Below are positions 33,282 through 40,670 of a stretch of 48,841 nt of DNA, one piece after another. Each line of letters begins with the position of its first letter. Within the stretch, counting starts at the first letter, position 1. The DNA is from Microcaldota archaeon (GTDB lineage Archaea > Micrarchaeota > Micrarchaeia > Micrarchaeales > Micrarchaeaceae). The position numbers were made by a program, and so were the translations under genes. The stretch lies in the NCBI GenBank assembly GCA_027317945.1, contig DAHVQB010000013.1, forward strand, positions 1 through 48,841. The letters run 5' to 3'. Under the pieces are notes generated by a model, which saw nothing but the letters and a program-made list of their open reading frames with translations, had not been told where the DNA came from and searched no databases.

Positions 33282-34070
33282 CTACATGTAGCCCAGCGCC
33301 CTGAGCTTCTCCATCACGTACTCCTTCTCCTTGTCCTGCTGCCTCCCCGACCTCTCTTCGGTTTCCGTGACCTCCAGCTCCTTTATTATCTGGTCAACGT
33401 TCCTGGCATTGGACTTCAGCGCCACGGTGCAGTGCGTGCAGCCGAGGCTCCTGTACCTTAGGCCGTTCTTGGAGTAATAGAGCGGGTTTATTGGAACGTC
33501 GTTCTCCCGTATGTAATTCCATATGTCTATCTCGTTCCAGTCCAATATAGGGTGTATCCTTACGTGGCCCTTGGTGTCCAGCTTGGACGTGTAGTTGTTC
33601 CAGAGCTCCGCGGGCTGGTTCTTGTAGTCCCACTTGAACTCCTTCGTCCTCGGTGAGAAGTAGCGCTCCTTTGCCCTTATCCCGTGCTCGTCCCTCCTTA
33701 TCGATACTATCAAGGCGTTGAACTTGTACTCGTCCATTATCTTCCTGAGCGCGGCCGTCTTGTTGGCGCCGCAGCAGCTGAATCCGGAGATTTCCTGCTT
33801 TATCTCGCTTTTCGCGACTATCAGGTCCATGTTCCACTTCTTCGCCAGGTCGTACCTGAACTTGTACGATTCAGGGAAGTCTATCCCGTTGTCTATGTGT
33901 ATTACAGGGAATGGTATCTTGCCGAGGAATGCCTTGCGCGCTATCGCCAGCATAGTCGTCGAGTCCTTTCCCATGCTCCAGAGTGCCGCTATGTTGCCGA
34001 ACTTCTCCTTTGCTTCCCTTATTATGAATATGCTCTTTTCCTCCAGTTTGTCAAGATCTTGTTCCATCAT
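33282..34070 (-). CDS. cysD: CysD-like sulfate adenylyltransferase small subunit (PP-loop ATP pyrophosphatase)
   Basis: 262 residues. The PP-loop is SMGKDSTTM (32-40), followed by HIDNGIDFPESYKFRYDLA, FSCCGANKTAAL, IRRDEHGIRAKER and VRIHPILDWNEIDIWNYI, the CysD/PAPS reductase-family order. CTHCTVALKSN near residue 215 is also typical of CysD. It catalyses adenylyl transfer to sulfate with CysN. The last residues, EKLRALGYM, recur in the RHH protein encoded at 34473. One base separates its start from the preceding small gene, so cotranslation is likely. Confidence 0.85.
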   Translation of the reverse strand: MMEQDLDKLEEKSIFIIREAKEKFGNIAALWSMGKDSTTMLAIARKAFLGKIPFPVIHIDNGIDFPESYKFRYDLAKKWNMDLIVAKSEIKQEISGFSCCGANKTAALRKIMDEYKFNALIVSIRRDEHGIRAKERYFSPRTKEFKWDYKNQPAELWNNYTSKLDTKGHVRIHPILDWNEIDIWNYIRENDVPINPLYYSKNGLRYRSLGCTHCTVALKSNARNVDQIIKELEVTETEERSGRQQDKEKEYVMEKLRALGYM

Positions 34071-34071
34071 T

Positions 34072-34383
34072 TCAAAGCACCTTCCTGTTTATCTCCAATC
34101 CTATAAGGTAACGCGTGGCGCCCTCTATCTTTTTCCCATGCCTGCACAGCACAGGTATCTTGTGCTTCTCGGCATAATTCTTGTCGTAAAGGGTTATGTG
34201 AGACTTCGTGAGATCCGCCTCCCCGTCCAGCCCCGAAGGGAAAACCACATTGTAATACCTTATGCCGCTCTTCTTGAGCGCCGAAGCGAACGACTCCCAG
34301 TTCTCCTCTGACTGGTCCGAATTGAGCTTGCGGACTATCGCATCGAACCCGTTTCTCTTCTCCGATTGCTTGCGTGCTGCCAT
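34072..34383 (-). CDS. Unknown 103-aa protein leading the cysDN operon
   Basis: About 103 residues from ATG 34383 (MAARKQSEKRNGFDAIVRKL); ATG 34392 adds three residues. Not recognised. It contains IRYYNVVFPSGLDGEADL, LYDKNYAEKHKIPVLCRHGKK and a basic C-terminus, with no membrane segment. One base separates its stop from the cysD start, so the three genes (this, cysD, cysN) are likely one operon. The promoter faces the RHH gene. Could be a regulatory subunit or an unrelated small enzyme; no evidence decides. Confidence 0.6.
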   Translation of the reverse strand: MAARKQSEKRNGFDAIVRKLNSDQSEENWESFASALKKSGIRYYNVVFPSGLDGEADLTKSHITLYDKNYAEKHKIPVLCRHGKKIEGATRYLIGLEINRKVL

Positions 34384-34396
34384 GGTAAACATCTTC

Positions 34397-34412
34397 TAAT
34401 TATGTATAATTA
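34397..34412. promoter_or_regulatory. Palindrome TAATTAT-GT-ATAATTA, candidate operator
   Basis: Seven-base perfect arms around a 2-base centre, between the divergent starts at 34383 and 34473. Together with the palindrome at 34418 it is a plausible binding site for the RHH protein encoded next to it; RHH repressors usually bind such short inverted or tandem sites. Confidence 0.5.
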
Positions 34413-34417
34413 ATCAA

Positions 34418-34429
34418 ATTATATATAAT
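34418..34429. promoter_or_regulatory. Palindrome ATTATATATAAT, TATA box and candidate operator
   Basis: A perfect 12-base palindrome that also serves as the TATA-like element of the minus-strand cysDN operon (about 35-45 bases before 34383). A separate CATATAAA at 34432-34439 is well placed for the plus-strand RHH gene. Overlap of operator and promoter would allow repression of both. Confidence 0.45.
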
Positions 34430-34472
34430 GGCATATAAAAACGTTTGCTCCTATGCTATATATGGTAGTAGC

Positions 34473-34697
34473 ATGAAAACAAAAAGGGCGGTAAAGCAGG
34501 AATTCACGACGATCTCGTTGCCGACGGTCCTATTCAAGAAGGTGGAGAAGCACATAGAGGGAACTGGATTTCCCTCTGTTTCAGGGTACGTGGCGTTCCT
34601 TCTGCGGGTGTTGCTCAGCGAGTCCGGCAAGGACGGCAAGGCTAACTATGAGACCGATGTGATAAAGAAGAAGCTGAAGGACCTGGGCTACATGTGA
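34473..34697 (+). CDS. Ribbon-helix-helix (CopG/Arc-type) regulator
   Basis: 74 residues from ATG 34473 (MKTKRAVKQEFTTISLP). The RHH fold is plain: QEFTTISLP strand, a helix FKKVEKHIEG, TGFPSVSGYVAFLLRVLLSE as second helix with the conserved Gly/Ser turn. The C-terminal tail VIKKKLKDLGYM repeats that of CysD (VMEKLRALGYM). Its gene is divergent from the cysDN operon and two palindromes lie in between, so it probably controls that operon and itself (inference). Its last ten bases overlap the 3' end of the convergent peroxiredoxin gene. Confidence 0.75.
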   Translation: MKTKRAVKQEFTTISLPTVLFKKVEKHIEGTGFPSVSGYVAFLLRVLLSESGKDGKANYETDVIKKKLKDLGYM

Positions 34698-35149
34698 GCC
34701 ATTCCTTTTATGAATGAGAGGACGTCCGCCCCGTGGCCCATGGGCTTTACCTTCTCGTATATCTTCGCTATCCTGCCTGTCCTGTCTATTATGAATGTCT
34801 TCCTAAGAGTTCCAATCCCGAATATGCCCCTGTCGCCATAGGAACCGTAGGCCTTTATCGTGGCGGATTCAGGATCCGAGAGGAGTAGGTAGTTTATCTT
34901 GTACTTGTTGCAGAACTTGCCGTGGGATTCCAGATCGTCCTTGCTCACGCCCACCACTACTCCGCCTGCTTCCTCTATTTCGGCGTTATGCTTGGTGAAG
35001 TCCTTCGCCTCGATGGTGCAGCCTGGCGTATCGTCCCTTGGGTAGAAGTAAAGCACCAGGGTCCTGCCTTTGAAATCTTTTAGCCCATGTGTCTTGCCAT
35101 CGCTGCCTTCCAATTTAAAATCGGGAGCCTTCGAGCCTTCGCTTATCAC
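34688..35149 (-). CDS. bcp: Peroxiredoxin (Bcp/PrxQ-like)
   Basis: 153 residues. GSKAPDFKLEGSDGKTHGL, YFYPRDDTPGCTIEAKDF with the peroxidatic Cys44, and VSKDDLESHGKFCNKYKINYLLLSDPE mark a thiol peroxidase of the Bcp group. The usual resolving Cys five residues after Cys44 is Lys (position 49), so a 1-Cys mechanism, or Cys80, is likely. Divergent from the 225-aa gene at 35228 and convergent with the RHH gene, overlapping it by ten bases. Confidence 0.9.
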   Translation of the reverse strand: MISEGSKAPDFKLEGSDGKTHGLKDFKGRTLVLYFYPRDDTPGCTIEAKDFTKHNAEIEEAGGVVVGVSKDDLESHGKFCNKYKINYLLLSDPESATIKAYGSYGDRGIFGIGTLRKTFIIDRTGRIAKIYEKVKPMGHGADVLSFIKGMAHM

Positions 35150-35227
35150 GCAATCACATTATACGTTTTGGCTGGAAAGACGTTAATATTCGTCTGTTCA
35201 AGCTTTAACCTTGTATAGGGTAAATTG

Positions 35228-35902
35228 ATGAGGATAGGCATACGCTCGCTGTTCGGGAGGAAGAACAGCGTAAAAGCGACAGTAGTGAACATTAAGCTGC
35301 ACGGTAAGATACACACACTGCCGGGCATGGAGTCGAAATCGGGCTTCATCGACCTTGAGATACCGTTCGCCAACAAGCCGAACCAGAACGTGCTGATGTT
35401 CCAGGCGCAGAAGAGGAAGCCGGAACGCATAACCGCGATAGAGGTGGCGCAGCCGTTCACTCTGGTAAGCATAGAGCCCAAGGCGCCCATAGAGATAGAG
35501 GAAGAGAGGAAGGTAGTGTTCAAGCTCAGGATAGGGGTGCCGAGCTACGGGTACAGCGGCCCGATGAACATAGAGATGAAGACCGACGAGCCGGAAATGG
35601 TGCACATCGAGCTTTCCAAGACTGTGCTCGTCAGGGGCGAGAGGGAAGTGGAAGTGGAGAACTCTAACGCCATAATAATGGTGCAGAAGAACGGGATATT
35701 CCAGCAGAACATCCAGATGTACAAGGTGCTGAGCTACAAGGACAAGGTAAGCAAAGTCGTACTGCCCGAGCCGTTCAAGCTCGTGAGCACGGACCCCAAA
35801 CTCCCATTCACGATAAGCGACGAGAACAGCTACATCGTTGCCTTCTACATCCAGGCGCCGGACCACGGCTATGCGGGCCCGTTGACTATAGGACTAGAAT
35901 GA
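35228..35902 (+). CDS. Hypothetical protein with an internal duplication (224 aa)
   Basis: About 224 residues, not recognised. Two similar halves end with PFTLVSIEPKAPIEI...VPSYGYSGPMNIEM and PFKLVSTDPKLPFTI...APDHGYAGPLTIGLE, so an ancestral ~80-residue beta-rich unit was duplicated. No signal peptide (the N-terminus is MRIGIRSLFGRKNSVKATV), so a cytoplasmic beta-sandwich protein is likely. Start at ATG 35228; a TTG one codon before is also in frame. The 3' end overlaps the end of the convergent RFC gene by nine bases. Confidence 0.65.
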   Translation: MRIGIRSLFGRKNSVKATVVNIKLHGKIHTLPGMESKSGFIDLEIPFANKPNQNVLMFQAQKRKPERITAIEVAQPFTLVSIEPKAPIEIEEERKVVFKLRIGVPSYGYSGPMNIEMKTDEPEMVHIELSKTVLVRGEREVEVENSNAIIMVQKNGIFQQNIQMYKVLSYKDKVSKVVLPEPFKLVSTDPKLPFTISDENSYIVAFYIQAPDHGYAGPLTIGLE

Positions 35903-36880
35903 CCTTGCCCCTCCGGACTTCAGCAGCGCTAGGTGCGCGAGCATCGCCTCCAGCTGTATGCGCTCGTTGGCCCCCTGCACTATGCGGAAATCGTACTCGC
36001 CTAGGTCGGACATTATGTTAAGCTTCATCTTCTCATCCATGTTTAGGTTCGGCACCTCCTTGTAGCACTGCGATATTATGTCCTCGGCGCCCAGACCGTG
36101 GCGCAGGAGCAGGTTGTAGAGCTCGCCGCGCGCCTTCTCGAAGTCGCCCTCTATGGCGTACTTGAGCATGGAGCTTATCTCCTTCGGCTTCGCCCTTGCC
36201 GCGATGTCGTATATGTGCGCCTCGGTAAGCTTGGCATTCTGCATGGAGGCGCTCTGGAGTATGTTCGTTATCTTCCTCAGATCGCCGTCGCCCACGTCCA
36301 CCAGGGCGCTGACACCCTTTTCGTCTATCTCCAGCTGCTCCCCGTCTATGATCCTCTTTATGTACTCCTTCATGTTGTCTTCCGTAAGCGGCTTGAACCT
36401 GAACACCACGCACCTGCTCTGGATCGGCTCTATTATCTTGGCCGCGTAGTTGGCGCTGAGCACGAAGCGGGTCTCGCTGGCGAATTTCTCCATAGTCCTC
36501 CTCAGGGCGTGCTGCGCGTCGGCGGTAAGCGAATCTGCCTCGTCCAGGAATATTATCTTTATCGGCACCTTGGCAACTGATATGGTCTTCGCGAACTCCT
36601 TGACCTCGCCCCTTATCACGTCTATGCCGCGCGCATCGCTGGCGTTCAGCTCCTTGAAGGCGCTGTGTATGTCGCTCCCGTAAAGCTCGTTCGCCATCGC
36701 TATCGCGCATGTGGTCTTGCCCACCCCTGCGCTGCCGGCGAATATCATGCTTGGGAAGTTTCCCTTCTCGACGAATGCCTTGAGCCTTCCGACTATGAGG
36801 CTCTGGCCTATCACTTCGGAAAGCCTCTTTGGCCTATACTTCTCAGTCCAAGGAAGATCGAGCGTCTGTATGAGAACCAC
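35894..36880 (-). CDS. rfcS: Replication factor C small subunit
   Basis: 328 residues. EKYRPKRLSEVIGQ at 13-26, Walker A GSAGVGKTT (49-57), Walker B FLDEAD (111-116), sensor LSANY (141-145) and the SRC motif (155-157) are those of the archaeal clamp loader small subunit. It loads PCNA at primer ends during replication. No inteins are present. The start is GTG 36880. Nearby promoter: an AATAAATATC TATA-like element at 36909-36918. Its large subunit is not in the window. Confidence 0.95.
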   Translation of the reverse strand: MVLIQTLDLPWTEKYRPKRLSEVIGQSLIVGRLKAFVEKGNFPSMIFAGSAGVGKTTCAIAMANELYGSDIHSAFKELNASDARGIDVIRGEVKEFAKTISVAKVPIKIIFLDEADSLTADAQHALRRTMEKFASETRFVLSANYAAKIIEPIQSRCVVFRFKPLTEDNMKEYIKRIIDGEQLEIDEKGVSALVDVGDGDLRKITNILQSASMQNAKLTEAHIYDIAARAKPKEISSMLKYAIEGDFEKARGELYNLLLRHGLGAEDIISQCYKEVPNLNMDEKMKLNIMSDLGEYDFRIVQGANERIQLEAMLAHLALLKSGGARSF

Positions 36881-36908
36881 CAGAAAACGTTGATAATGAA
36901 TGCGAAAA

Positions 36909-36918
36909 GATATTTATT
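36909..36918 (-). promoter_or_regulatory. TATA-like element for rfcS
   Basis: AATAAATATC on the minus strand, about 30-38 bases before GTG 36880, in the 85-base spacer shared with tRNA-Pro. Confidence 0.45.
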
Positions 36919-36965
36919 AGCTTTTCCGCAAATAGATAGTGCCCATACTATTTTTCAGGCATTTT

Positions 36966-37038
36966 GGGGAGTTACGCTAACCTGGCAGACTTCCAGCCTT
37001 GGGCGCTGGATATCCGAGTTCAAATCTCGGACTCCCCA
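36966..37038 (+). tRNA. tRNA-Pro(TGG), integration target
   Basis: Acceptor GGGGAGT pairs with ACTCCCC (to 37037), discriminator A at 37038. Anticodon stem CCAGC/GCTGG closes the loop CTTGGGC, anticodon TGG; T stem CCGAG/CTCGG closes TTCAAAT. The D arm pairs poorly. The last 16 bases (37023-37038) are repeated at 41006-41021, the mark of integration by a tyrosine recombinase; the gene remains whole because the element supplies the same 3' end. Confidence 0.9.
37023..37038 (+). repeat. attL: 16-bp core at the tRNA-Pro 3' end
   Basis: aatctcggactcccca, identical to 41006-41021. It covers the 3' side of the T stem and the 3' acceptor strand of tRNA-Pro. Confidence 0.85.
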
Positions 37039-37245
37039 TTTTAGACTTTTCGACTTCAAGGATAAGGTTCGAATCCGCGGATTTAGAACGTTTGGATGGC
37101 ATGGAATCAGCGGAATTTGATAAGATATCCAAGGCAACACATATAAATCAATGAGGTTCGAATTTACGCTAGAAACTGAATGTAGTCTTGAGCTTTATAC
37201 TTGGGTTGGATGGGGATATAAGCGCCTCAAAACGTTAAATGATGA

Positions 37246-37827
37246 TTATATAACTCCCCATGGTAAGTAAAATGTATCTGTCTGATTTAATTGCATTGTA
37301 TCTTTGTCTAACTTAAATACTATTATGTCTTTCAATGATTTAAACTTAAAAGTTTTATCGTCATAGAGCTTTTTTAAAAATCCAAATCTTTGGTCTGTTG
37401 TTAAAAAGTCATCACAACCTAAGTAATCTGCCGTAATAAGATGAAACCAATCCATTATATCTAATGCATTTTTAGCGCCGCGTTCTGCAACTAAATCTAT
37501 ATTTAAGTTTCTAATTATGTTTAGAATTTTATATAGGTCTATTTTTATTTCTTTTAAATCAATGTTCTCTTGTTTAAATGGTGTAATAAAGGTATCTAAT
37601 TTATCCCAGACATCCATAAAAGTTTGATAAGCACTATCGGTCTTATATTCTTCCTGTAAGTCTTTTAGGTCTCTCTGCATTACTTGCAAAAATTCTTCTG
37701 TTACGAATAATGAAATATGTTTCTCTATTTTGTTATTCAAATAATAGAACTCATTTGATTTAGTTATCTCGTCTTTTACATTGAAGAAATATAAGAAAAG
37801 TCCAGTATCATAATAGCAACGCCTCAT
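37246..37827 (-). CDS. PIN-domain protein on the tRNA-Pro element
   Basis: 193 residues. PIN-domain acidic residues can be placed: D7 in CYYDTGLFLYF, E44/E45 in VTEEFLQVM, D123/D126 in ALDIMDWFHLITADYLG and D145 in FLTTDQRFGFL. The last two motifs are the best matches (D-x-x-HL..A...G...FLTTD-x-RF). PIN proteins are Mg-dependent RNases and are often toxins (VapC). It is longer than VapC (~130 residues), with an inserted helical region at ~50-115. It starts 6 bases after the stop of the 249-aa gene, so the pair is an operon. A toxin or defence nuclease role is inference. Confidence 0.7.
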   Translation of the reverse strand: MRRCYYDTGLFLYFFNVKDEITKSNEFYYLNNKIEKHISLFVTEEFLQVMQRDLKDLQEEYKTDSAYQTFMDVWDKLDTFITPFKQENIDLKEIKIDLYKILNIIRNLNIDLVAERGAKNALDIMDWFHLITADYLGCDDFLTTDQRFGFLKKLYDDKTFKFKSLKDIIVFKLDKDTMQLNQTDTFYLPWGVI

Positions 37828-37833
37828 AATAAC

Positions 37834-38583
37834 TCACAGATTAGTTGAGTTATCTATTATGCTAAGATAGGCGTCTTTGCTGTAAAATCTTTTATCTAAT
37901 TCCGATATCCTAAGATATTCATCCGGATACCTATTAGCTATAATGTAAGCATACTTCTCTACTAGCTCACTATATTTAGCTATAAACTGCTCATCATTTC
38001 TATTAACTTCAGAAAACGCGGCGGGTATTATCATTTGTTCTAAAGAGACAAATAAACCTATTTCAAAAGAGTTTTTGTCATCATCATCCCACTCCATTGT
38101 TTTAAGTTCCTCATTAATTTGATCGATATTCCTCTCTATCTTTTCAAAATCTGTTTTTGATAATACATCAAAAAATATTTTAGATATTATAAAATGCTTT
38201 TTGGCAGAAAAATATAGAATTGGGTTAACATCAGATTCTTCTAAAATAGTTATATACGCTTTAGTAAAATTATGCTTAATTTCTTTAGCATCTTTTATTG
38301 AAGATGCAAATTGTCTAAGCCATACTTTGTCAATCCCTTTTTCTTTTATAGTACTAAAAGCATTATTCAGATAGTTATCAAATTTTGTTATATATGATTT
38401 GGCAGCTAAACTTGCCTCAATTTCTCGCAAAGGAGCTTTATGGCTAGTACTTTTTATATTATATGGAGCTTCAGTCAAATGCTGAATTTTTTCCTTAAAA
38501 TCTACAATTTCATAAGTAGCTTTGAAATCTTCTAGTATTATGCGCCCAGTATAGAACGCCCCTTCTTGAATCAATATGTTCAC
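37834..38583 (-). CDS. Unknown 249-aa protein paired with the PIN-domain protein
   Basis: 249 residues, GTG start at 38583. Not recognised. AT-rich coding sequence, mainly helical and charged: ...IREIEASL, KAYITILEESDVNPILYF, DFEKIERNIDQINEELKTMEWDDDDKNSFEIGLF are separate helices in the middle part. No membrane segment and no obvious DNA-binding motif. A TATA-like TTTATAAATGG at about 38603-38613 precedes it. Position directly before a PIN gene is where an antitoxin or sensor would be, but its size is unusual for a VapB antitoxin. It could be a defence sensor; unproven. Confidence 0.6.
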   Translation of the reverse strand: MNILIQEGAFYTGRIILEDFKATYEIVDFKEKIQHLTEAPYNIKSTSHKAPLREIEASLAAKSYITKFDNYLNNAFSTIKEKGIDKVWLRQFASSIKDAKEIKHNFTKAYITILEESDVNPILYFSAKKHFIISKIFFDVLSKTDFEKIERNIDQINEELKTMEWDDDDKNSFEIGLFVSLEQMIIPAAFSEVNRNDEQFIAKYSELVEKYAYIIANRYPDEYLRISELDKRFYSKDAYLSIIDNSTNL

Positions 38584-38727
38584 CTGATATATACTGCCAT
38601 TTATAAATCTAAAATCCTTTCGATACTAGCCTTAATAAATGTTTGGATTGGGCTGGCTTTTCTGGGCTGTTGTAAACATTCAGTTTCAGTAGAAATCCTT
38701 TGCCTATTAATAAGATCTAATTTTAGT

Positions 38728-39552
38728 TCAGCTATTAATGGATGCCTCATCTTTTTGCTCTTTTCGTTTTTTGCTAAATTTAGTAGACTGAAACCAATTT
38801 ATTATATAATAAACTATTACGTTCAAAAACGTGAACCCCGCACCATAAAACATATAGTTAATTGCTCTGTTACTGGTATAAGGAAAAATGCTAAGGATAG
38901 ATTTGACACTATTAGTTGAATTAATTATTCCACTTGTTTCATTGACCAAAATTGGATTGAATAAGTTTGTGGTTTTAGTTTTATAATAATCAAGAAGTGG
39001 CATTGATTTATTTATCAAAGTCTCGTTACGCGTATTATTTATTATAATAGACAGATTGTCATAAAACCCTATATAATATTTTTCCGAGTTGCTCGTGCCG
39101 TTATATATTGAGCTAAGAGAAGAGTTGGTGGCTTGGGCATGTTGTAGTATTGTAAGCGCAGGGTATAGCGAAACAGAATCGAAGACAGAAAAAAGGTAAT
39201 AGTATGTTGGTTGGAATAATAGAAACAAAAAGAAAAGCCGCAATATGTAGCTTCCTGTCTTAGAATGTTTATATGTAACGCTCAGAAACCTTTCTTCTTT
39301 TATGATAATTGGGATTAAGATAGTTAAATAAAAACCGAAGAGTATCGCCGTTATAGTTAACAAAGCGCCTAGTAATGATGTATATAAATTGCTGTCATAT
39401 GGTGATAGAACAACAGTAAAAATAGTAATTTCGTTGGGCAGAGAAAAAGAGATAAAATAGGCTAGATATAATAGGGTATATACTACGGTTATTATTATAA
39501 CAATAAGCTGGATTAGTTCAAGTGTACTTTGTGATGGCAATTTAATTTTCAT
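38728..39552 (-). CDS. Hypothetical membrane protein on the tRNA-Pro element (274 aa)
   Basis: 274 residues with about four membrane helices: ~12-35, ~60-85 (LLGALLTITAILFGFYLTILIPIII), ~105-125 and ~235-255. Between the third and fourth is a ~100-residue Asn/Ser/Thr-rich region with several N-x-S/T sequons (NSSL, NGTS, NNTR, NETL), which should face outside. The C-terminus is basic and inside. Not recognised. AT-rich like its neighbours. Between this gene and the integrase (39553-39767) only a short frame for a hydrophobic peptide without a good start is seen on the minus strand. Confidence 0.6.
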   Translation of the reverse strand: MKIKLPSQSTLELIQLIVIIITVVYTLLYLAYFISFSLPNEITIFTVVLSPYDSNLYTSLLGALLTITAILFGFYLTILIPIIIKEERFLSVTYKHSKTGSYILRLFFLFLLFQPTYYYLFSVFDSVSLYPALTILQHAQATNSSLSSIYNGTSNSEKYYIGFYDNLSIIINNTRNETLINKSMPLLDYYKTKTTNLFNPILVNETSGIINSTNSVKSILSIFPYTSNRAINYMFYGAGFTFLNVIVYYIINWFQSTKFSKKRKEQKDEASINS

Positions 39553-39767
39553 AAGCCGTATATTGCAAGACTAACTTAATAAATTATGGCATGTATTTGA
39601 AGCTATACCATATGATTAGCGCTATTCCTAGTAAAAGTATTAGGCAAACAAATCCACTTAGATTTGGTTGGATGACTCCGATGAAAAACAAAACAAGTGT
39701 GCAACTATACCATACAAAAGGGAAAATAAGTATGCAGAGCCTTTTACGTTTACTGGGCAGTCCCGCC

Positions 39768-40670
39768 TTATTTATTCAATCTCTTCTTCAGCAGCGCAAC
39801 CTCGCTTACGGCTATCGCATCAATCACGTCATAAATCTCCCTCTTGTCGGTGTTTATGTACGTGGTCGTCGTGCTAGGGTCGGTGTGGCGTGCGAACCTG
39901 CTCGTCAGGATTAGGTTGCCATTAGTCGTCCTCGCGAAGCGCGTTATCGCGTAGTGGCGAAGACTGTGCGTTGTGAGCCTATGAAGGCGCCTAAGAGGCC
40001 TGCCCTCCGCCTCCTCGCTTATCCCATAGGTCTCATCAAGCCCGGCAGCTATCAAGTATTCCCGGAATTTATTGCGCAGATAGTTAGGTTCAATAAAGGT
40101 CTCGGTTCTGTCCTCCCTTGGTGATTCCTTGAAAAACAGATAACCCTTTGCGTACTCTATCTCTTTTGTGTGTTCATGCACGAAATCCAGCGTTGCCTTG
40201 AACAATGGCAAGGGAATCTTTAGCGTATCCAGCAAACCGCTCTTCTCGGTTTTTAGAGTTAGCTCTTGGGTCTCAAAATTTACATTATTGATATTTACCC
40301 TGACAACCTCCCCGATTCTCAGCCCAAGGTTGGCCTGAAATTCGAAGGCTAGGCGCATCTTTGGATTATCAACCGCTTTAAGGAAAGCCTGAAGCTCATG
40401 CTCGGTGAAACCCTTATTCAAATTACCATACTTCGGGCGGTGTCCATTTTTCTTGAAGCGCGCCATATAGTGATGGCGCACGGCTTGGCCCAAAGCCTCG
40501 ACTTGCCATTTAGCCATGCTAGGAAGCATAGCCTTTATGTACGCTACCACATCGTTCCTATCCTCTGGTTGCCCCTTCTCTGGTTCGGTTTCCAGCGTGT
40601 ATCTGAACGCCCTTTCGTAGCCTTCTATGGTAGCCTTCATTTGATACACATTTGGGTTTTGATACAACAT
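39768..40670 (-). CDS. Tyrosine recombinase/integrase of the tRNA-Pro element
   Basis: 300 residues from ATG 40670 (MLYQNPNVYQ). Catalytic residues can be assigned: R118 in LGLRIGEVV, K143 in LKTEKSG, H235-x-x-R238 in HSLRHYAITRFA, H262 in RHTDPSTTTTYI and nucleophile Y271. A SAM-like N-terminal domain with PKYGNLNKGFTEHELQAFLKAVDN precedes. The frame continues open to 41042, but that 124-residue extension is a Pro/Ala/Lys-rich read-through of the attachment region and is not credible as protein. Oriented away from the distal repeat. It integrates and excises the element at tRNA-Pro. Confidence 0.9.
   Translation of the reverse strand: MLYQNPNVYQMKATIEGYERAFRYTLETEPEKGQPEDRNDVVAYIKAMLPSMAKWQVEALGQAVRHHYMARFKKNGHRPKYGNLNKGFTEHELQAFLKAVDNPKMRLAFEFQANLGLRIGEVVRVNINNVNFETQELTLKTEKSGLLDTLKIPLPLFKATLDFVHEHTKEIEYAKGYLFFKESPREDRTETFIEPNYLRNKFREYLIAAGLDETYGISEEAEGRPLRRLHRLTTHSLRHYAITRFARTTNGNLILTSRFARHTDPSTTTTYINTDKREIYDVIDAIAVSEVALLKKRLNK

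Noticed and set aside
39591-39914. Plus-strand frame of 107 codons
   Set aside because: Overlaps the 3' end of the intact integrase gene in antisense and has no similarity.
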